Positions 11,844-16,026 of a stretch of 16,026 nt of DNA are shown piece by piece. Source of the DNA: an uncultured Prevotella sp. (GTDB lineage: Bacteria > Bacteroidota > Bacteroidia > Bacteroidales > Bacteroidaceae); the NCBI GenBank assembly GCA_934219025.1, contig CAKQDG010000047.1, positions 1-16,026 of the forward strand, in the 5' to 3' direction. The translations under genes were made by a program, and so were the position numbers. The number at the start of each line of letters is the position of its first letter. Within the stretch, counting starts at the first letter, position 1. The notes under the pieces were generated by a model. The model was not told the origin of the DNA. It ran no database searches and worked only from the letters and a program-made list of their open reading frames with translations.

Positions 11844-14597
11844 TCACTCCACCATCTCGCTATACCTCCTGAACAGCTCCGCCACGCACTCGCTCTCCGT
11901 CATCTTCAGCTGAAAGCCGTAGGCTGCCATCACTGCGCGGTCGTTCTGGCGATGAGCCTGGAGGAGTTCCTTTGGCATGAGCGTGGGGTCGTAGAGGTCG
12001 GCAAGGGAGGAGTCGGGATACAGGGCTCTTGCATCCAGGATGGCTTGGGCGCTCTGCTCTATCCTTGCCTGCTGTTCGGCGGTTGGCCGCGGCCAGGGGA
12101 AGTTGTTGTACACGATGTCCTTGCTGTAGCGGTAGTCGCTCTTCAACCGACCGCACACTGCCCGCATCCATGCCATGTGGACACTTGACTCCAAGATGCC
12201 GAAGTGGTAGAGGGTGGCGTCGGGGATGAGAAACACAAGGTCGCTCGCAAAAGTTCCCTTAGATATAAATCCCATCGGCACATACTTACGCTTTTCTGAA
12301 GAAACCTTTGGCACGATGATGGAATCACCATCGTGCATGTTCTCTACGTGGAATCTTGTTGGGGTGTCCGCCAATTTGCGAGTACCTGCGCTTGTGCTGG
12401 CAAGACGCACATTCCGTACATTCTCCACTCGCTCATAGCAAAGCGGCATCTCCTTGATTTCCTTTGGCGAGCAATCACCAAGCCACAAGCAATAGCGAGG
12501 CTTTTGGTGGATGAACTCCACCGACCCATACCAAGGATGAAACAAAGCCTCCGACTTTGGCTCTCGCTTCACGAACTCCTCCATTTCCTCTTTCTCGAAG
12601 AGATAGTTTCCTCCGTCTATCGGCTTATTGCCAATCCCTATCTTCGGAACATCGCATAGCGACTTGCTCCTACTATATATAAAGGTGTCGGGAGCATCTA
12701 TCAGATAGGCATTGATATGGCTCACCTCTTTCGCCTGTCCATTTTCAAACAGATATTTTTTCTTGTGCTCCACATACGAGAATCCAACCACTACTACATG
12801 GACATGTGCTTTGAGCGTTGCCTCGCTGTCCCAACGGAAGGTGCGATGGGCAAAGTTGATGTGAATGCCTTCGGCAAAGAGAGGTTGCCACAGGTTAGCC
12901 ACTTGCTCGCCTTGCGAAATAGAGTTGGTGGAGACAAGAGCTGCCTCCACATGGGTATCTTTCATATAGTCGGTGGCACGCTTGTACCAAGCCCCCACAT
13001 AGTCGATATTGCCTACGTTCTTCCATTTCTCTCCAAAGATGGCTATCATATCCGCCTTTTGGCTCTCGCTCATCAAGCGTGCACCCACAAACGGCGGATT
13101 CCCGATAATATAGTCCAGCTTCTCCTTCGGGCAGACACTTTCCCAGTCAATCCGTAGCGAGTTGCCCTCCACTATGTTTGCGTAGCTCTTCAGGGGCAGG
13201 AAGTCGAGGTCGTGTTGGATAATCTTTTCCGTTTCCGCCATCATCTGCGCCTCGCTGATCCACAGGGCGGTAGTGGCTACCGACACGGCGAAGTCGTTTA
13301 TTTCTATTCCGTAAAACTGGTGGATGCTTACTTTTATTGGATTCTCGAAGGCGTTGAGCTGCTCCACGCTGTATATCTTCTGGATAATCCTGTTTTCCAG
13401 ACGGCGCAGCGAGAGGTAGGTCTCCGTAAGGAAATTGCCGGAGCCGCATGCCGGGTCGAAGAAATTCAACGCCGCCATCTTGTCTTGCAGCTTGTGCAGA
13501 CGGGCAAGTCGCTTCTTTAAGTTGTTCTCCTCCACACAGTGTTCGTATTCCTTCTGGAGACTGTTGAGGAACAGAGGGTCTGTCACCTTGTGGATATTCT
13601 CTATCGAAGTATAGTGCATGCCGCCGGAGCGTCGGGTCTCGGGGTTGAGGGTGCTCTCGAACACACCGCCGAAGATGGTAGGCGAAATCTCGCTCCAGTC
13701 GAAGTCGAGTGAGGCGTGTTGCAGTAGCGTCTCCCTCAGTTCGTCGGTAAACTGCGGTATGTCTATCTCCTCGGCAAACAGTCCGCCGTTGGTATAAGGA
13801 AAGGCGGCAAGCTCCGTCTTTATATATCTGCTCCGCTTGTCGGCAGGGGTGTTGAGCACTTGGAAAAGTTGCACCAGTGCCATGCGCATGTCTTCCGTCT
13901 GGTAGTGAGCCAGATAGTCGTGAAACATGTCGCGCTTGCCGAAGATGCCCGCATCCTCGGCATAGAGGCAGAACACCAGACGTACGCACAATATATTGAG
14001 ATACCTGAGAGACTGAGGCTCGCCGATGTCATATTGCCCTACAAGAGCATCATATAACTTGCCCACAATCTCGCCAGCCTTCATCGACACTTCCGTCTCC
14101 TTCTGCAGATGGGCGTCTTCCTGACTTTCCACAAGGAACTGCAGGCGGTAGTATTCCTTCTCCAGGTCTTTAAGAAATATATGTTCCGGCTCCCTTTGCG
14201 GATGCTCCATGTCGTACACCTCAAACTCGGCAAAGTTGCACGTTACGATCCATCGCGGTCGCTCAGAATAGGGCAGCACTGTAGAATAGCGCAGAGCCTG
14301 CTGCAGAGGCGTGAGCTGCGTGCCGTCGCTCTGTCTGATGGGCTGGCGCAGATGCTTTCCCAGCGACTTCTGTTCAATCATCACGTGTGTGCTGTCAATC
14401 ATGCCGTCGATAAAGGAAGTGTGGTCGAGCTGTGCCTGCTGCTCGAAGCGTATGAACGTGGAGGGATTCTCCACTCCGAAAACTTCGGTGAGAAGCTCTA
14501 TCCAGAACGTCTGGCTCTCGCCCTTCTCATATCCTCTGCCCTCCCACCGTTTGGCGAAGGCGGCAGCAGCCGTGCATTGTTGTTTCTCTGTATTCAT
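11844..14597 (-). CDS. MmeI-like (type IIL) restriction-modification enzyme: nuclease and DNA methyltransferase in one chain
   Basis: The 917-residue protein matches the MmeI layout and length. An N-terminal PD-(D/E)XK nuclease has Asp64, Glu75 and Lys77 (DGMID...IEQKS). A helical spacer spans about residues 160-320. An adenine methyltransferase follows, with GMHYTS (about 326-331), SAM-binding motif I DPACGSGNF (381-389) and catalytic NPPF (500-503). A target-recognition region and a C-terminal helical part end at about 917. Such enzymes both methylate and cut at one asymmetric site, with specificity in the recognition region; the site cannot be read from sequence. PglX of BREX also has an NPPY-type methyltransferase but is much longer and lacks this N-terminal nuclease. 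ATG at 14597 was chosen because the ATG at 14645 lies upstream of the -7 box. No frameshift is seen, so the enzyme is probably functional. Confidence 0.88.
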   Translation of the reverse strand: MNTEKQQCTAAAAFAKRWEGRGYEKGESQTFWIELLTEVFGVENPSTFIRFEQQAQLDHTSFIDGMIDSTHVMIEQKSLGKHLRQPIRQSDGTQLTPLQQALRYSTVLPYSERPRWIVTCNFAEFEVYDMEHPQREPEHIFLKDLEKEYYRLQFLVESQEDAHLQKETEVSMKAGEIVGKLYDALVGQYDIGEPQSLRYLNILCVRLVFCLYAEDAGIFGKRDMFHDYLAHYQTEDMRMALVQLFQVLNTPADKRSRYIKTELAAFPYTNGGLFAEEIDIPQFTDELRETLLQHASLDFDWSEISPTIFGGVFESTLNPETRRSGGMHYTSIENIHKVTDPLFLNSLQKEYEHCVEENNLKKRLARLHKLQDKMAALNFFDPACGSGNFLTETYLSLRRLENRIIQKIYSVEQLNAFENPIKVSIHQFYGIEINDFAVSVATTALWISEAQMMAETEKIIQHDLDFLPLKSYANIVEGNSLRIDWESVCPKEKLDYIIGNPPFVGARLMSESQKADMIAIFGEKWKNVGNIDYVGAWYKRATDYMKDTHVEAALVSTNSISQGEQVANLWQPLFAEGIHINFAHRTFRWDSEATLKAHVHVVVVGFSYVEHKKKYLFENGQAKEVSHINAYLIDAPDTFIYSRSKSLCDVPKIGIGNKPIDGGNYLFEKEEMEEFVKREPKSEALFHPWYGSVEFIHQKPRYCLWLGDCSPKEIKEMPLCYERVENVRNVRLASTSAGTRKLADTPTRFHVENMHDGDSIIVPKVSSEKRKYVPMGFISKGTFASDLVFLIPDATLYHFGILESSVHMAWMRAVCGRLKSDYRYSKDIVYNNFPWPRPTAEQQARIEQSAQAILDARALYPDSSLADLYDPTLMPKELLQAHRQNDRAVMAAYGFQLKMTESECVAELFRRYSEMVE

Positions 14598-14631
14598 AAA
14601 TTTGATAGGGTTATGCCAACATATAGGTATG

Positions 14632-14663
14632 CAAAGGTAAAACAAATTGTGTAAATTTTCAAG
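14632..14663 (-). promoter_or_regulatory. Promoter of the MmeI-like gene
   Basis: On the minus strand CTTG (14660-14663), a 20-bp spacer and TACCTTTG (14632-14639) fit the Bacteroidota consensus. Transcription would start near 14625, giving a leader of about 28 nt before the ATG at 14597. Confidence 0.6.
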
Positions 14664-14696
14664 AAAACATCATAGGCAACGAGTACAAATCCGACT

Positions 14697-14873
14697 TTTG
14701 GAACACTTTTCAAAAAGTCCCCGATTTTGTAAGCTTTTCAGCCGAGCATCGCTTTTCGGGGAGCAAAGCATTGCTTCTCTCCTTGAAAAGCATTGCTTTG
14801 CCCCAAAAGGAGCGTTGCTCCTTGAAAAATTTCGCGATTTTCTGAGGCTTGGAACGCAAAAAAGTGTTCCAAA
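14697..14873. repeat. 177-bp element with long inverted ends and nested hairpins
   Basis: The ends TTTGGAACACTTTT (14697-14710) and AAAAGTGTTCCAAA (14860-14873) are a perfect 14-bp inverted repeat. Between them are TCCCCGA/TCGGGGA (14718-14724 with 14756-14762), GCAAAGCA/TGCTTTGC (14763-14770 with 14794-14801) and AAGGAGC/GCTCCTT (14807-14813 with 14817-14823). A weaker GAAAA/TTTTC pair is at 14824-14842. AAAGCATTGCTT occurs twice and related GAGCATCGCTT and GAGCGTTGCTC once each. The whole can fold as an outer stem closing three to four hairpins. It may be a MITE-like interspersed repeat or a structured RNA. No plausible protein is encoded. The gap 14598-14906 otherwise holds only the promoter above. 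Confidence 0.65.
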
Positions 14874-14906
14874 GTTCTTATTGTAAATATTTTGATAAAA
14901 ACGGAG

Positions 14907-15782
14907 TTACTCTCTGCGGTATTTCGAAGGTGAAATCCCCACATGCTCCTTGAAGTATTTGCCAAGAAACGACTGGTTGGGGAAATGCAGTTCGTCGGCA
15001 ATCTCCTTGATGCTCTTGGCCGTGTTCTTTAGTTGCACACGCAGTTCAAGGGTAACATACTTGTCAATCCACTCGTTGGGCGTGCGGCGGCTCACGGCCT
15101 TCACCGTTTCCGAAAGATATTTGGGAGTGATACACAGCTGCTCGCCATACCACGACACACGGCGCTCCGAACGGAAATTCTGCTCCACAAGCTTGATGAA
15201 GTCTGTGAATATCGACTCGGCACGGGTCTGCTTCACCGTGCCCTGCTGCACGTCGTACATCACATGACTTATGTCGTAAATCATTGCCGAAATCAGTGAG
15301 CGCACCACATCGCGGCGGAAGTTGTGTTTCACGGTCTCCACCTTGTCCTGTATCATGCGAAAATAATCAATCAGGTTTTCCGCCTCGTCTGCCCTAAGCC
15401 CGAACACGGGATGACTCCTCGAAAACAGAAACAGCGACGACATGTCGTGCACGCCCTGCATCACTTCGTTGAAGAAATTCTCCGACATCATTATGGCTAT
15501 GCCGCTCAGGTCATCGCTCAAGTGGCTGTTGTTCACCACCTGTCCCTCGCTGATTATTATCACATCGTTTGGCTTCACCACCCTCTCCTCGGTGTCCACC
15601 GTGTAGCGAGCCTCACCGCGCAGACACAGGCCCACGAGGATGCATCCCATACGCCGCGGCACATCGGGAACTATCGGCAAATCACCAAATTCGGGAAAAA
15701 GCAGCAGGTCGTCGTCGATTGATGGTCCGTGATATTTCTGCTTTGTACTGGCTACGGATATGATGTCTATATTGTCGTACAT
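14907..15782 (-). CDS. AraC family transcriptional regulator
   Basis: The 291-residue protein has an N-terminal cupin-like sensory domain (about residues 20-120; CLRGEARYTVDTEERVVKPNDVIIISEGQ). The C-terminal AraC double helix-turn-helix lies at about 190-291 (SWYGEQLCITPKYLSETVKAV; then SIKEIADELHFPNQSFLGKYFKEHVGISPSKYR). Such proteins activate transcription in response to a small ligand bound by the N-terminal domain; ligand and targets are unknown. ATG at 15782 was chosen because the upstream in-frame ATG (15947) lies beyond the promoter and adds non-conserved basic residues. It is transcribed divergently from the Rpn-like gene, and the next gene in its own direction is the MmeI-like gene, more than 300 bp away with its own promoter. 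Confidence 0.92.
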   Translation of the reverse strand: MYDNIDIISVASTKQKYHGPSIDDDLLLFPEFGDLPIVPDVPRRMGCILVGLCLRGEARYTVDTEERVVKPNDVIIISEGQVVNNSHLSDDLSGIAIMMSENFFNEVMQGVHDMSSLFLFSRSHPVFGLRADEAENLIDYFRMIQDKVETVKHNFRRDVVRSLISAMIYDISHVMYDVQQGTVKQTRAESIFTDFIKLVEQNFRSERRVSWYGEQLCITPKYLSETVKAVSRRTPNEWIDKYVTLELRVQLKNTAKSIKEIADELHFPNQSFLGKYFKEHVGISPSKYRRE

Positions 15783-15821
15783 ATATTTGTTCTGTTTTTC
15801 TGCTATTAAAAATATTCCACG

Positions 15822-15852
15822 CAAAAGTAATACTTTTCTGCGACTGCACAAG
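15822..15852 (-). promoter_or_regulatory. Promoter of the AraC-family gene
   Basis: On the minus strand CTTG (15849-15852), a 19-bp spacer and TACTTTTG (15822-15829) fit the consensus; transcription would start near 15815, 33 nt before the start codon. Confidence 0.6.
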
Positions 15853-15902
15853 CGTCGATGTCGTTTATCTATAAGAAAACATTGTTTTTTTTCTGTCCAT
15901 AG

Positions 15903-15934
15903 CTTGTTTTTTTTACTATTATATCGTAACTTAG
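15903..15934 (+). promoter_or_regulatory. Probable promoter of the Rpn-like gene
   Basis: CTTG (15903-15906), 20 bp of T-rich spacer, then TAACTTAG (15927-15934), one base off the -7 consensus, 20 bp before the start codon. Confidence 0.4.
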
Positions 15935-15953
15935 CACAAAATTTCATATAAGT

Positions 15954-16026
15954 ATGAGAGAATCAGAAGAAAGATATATCAGTCTGCTGACAGACTTCGG
16001 CTTCAAGCGCATTTTCGGAACAGAAC
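15954..16026 (+). CDS. Rpn/PD-(D/E)XK nuclease family transposase-like protein, first 24 codons
   Basis: Only the first 24 codons lie in the window: MRESEERYISLLTDFGFKRI then FGTE. The phrase YISLLTDFGFKRIFGTE is the conserved start of the Rpn family (recombination-promoting nuclease, PDDEXK_2), which is abundant in Bacteroidota. The catalytic residues would lie beyond the right edge, so integrity cannot be judged. Confidence 0.75.
   Translation, partial: MRESEERYISLLTDFGFKRIFGTE

Noticed and set aside
13147..13989. 280-codon open frame on the minus strand in another frame of the MmeI-like gene
   Set aside because: The methyltransferase frame carries the conserved motifs over the same bases; the alternative is Arg/Pro-rich shadow sequence.
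11844..14597. PglX-type BREX methyltransferase
   Set aside because: At 917 residues with an N-terminal D...ExK nuclease motif it fits the MmeI family, and no other BREX genes lie nearby.
1..16026. tRNA, rRNA or other classical RNA genes
   Set aside because: None was recognised on either strand by eye; a covariance-model scan would be the decisive test.

Overview
The window looks like a chromosome segment of a Bacteroidota bacterium, most likely Prevotella/Segatella or a close relative. The phylum call rests on repeated Bacteroidota-type promoters (TTTG or CTTG, about 19-22 bp, then TAnnTTTG) in front of most genes and on the gene families present. The genus is a guess.

Layout. Positions 1-4468 are ordinary chromosome: the N-terminal part of a long-chain acyl-CoA ligase (minus), an exported S41 tail-specific protease (minus), uracil-DNA glycosylase (plus) and a cysteine-rich DUF3109 protein (plus). 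Two clusters of short G/C-rich tandem repeats, in opposite orientation, lie after the glycosylase stop codon and inside the 5' end of the DUF3109 gene. There they seem to have added an N-terminal extension. Positions 4469-11843 are an accessory segment. It holds a 59-bp relic of an MmeI-like restriction-modification gene, a DUF4143 AAA ATPase (minus) with a strict 33-bp array of 15-bp repeats in its promoter, and an XRE-ImmA/IrrE gene broken by a complete IS21-family element. An AT-richer three-gene operon follows (DUF4417 protein plus two unrecognised proteins) and ends at a strong hairpin terminator. Positions 11844-14597 encode a complete 917-residue MmeI-like (type IIL) restriction-modification enzyme (minus). 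Upstream of it is a 177-bp element with long terminal inverted arms and nested hairpins. The window closes with an AraC-family regulator (minus) and, divergently, the first codons of an Rpn/PD-(D/E)XK transposase-like gene.

How the parts relate. The IS21 element can be bounded to the base (6613-9190, 2578 bp). It has imperfect terminal repeats, a 5-bp target duplication TCTTG and subterminal inverted repeats. Removing it with one copy of the duplication rejoins a 361-codon XRE-ImmA/IrrE gene in frame. Its ends carry a TTTG near the right terminus and a TAACTTTG near the left, so a head-to-tail dimer would create a promoter of Bacteroidota spacing. A 9-bp hairpin over the istA start codon could silence transposase made from read-through transcripts. 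The DUF4417 operon and the 177-bp element are the least explained parts of the window.
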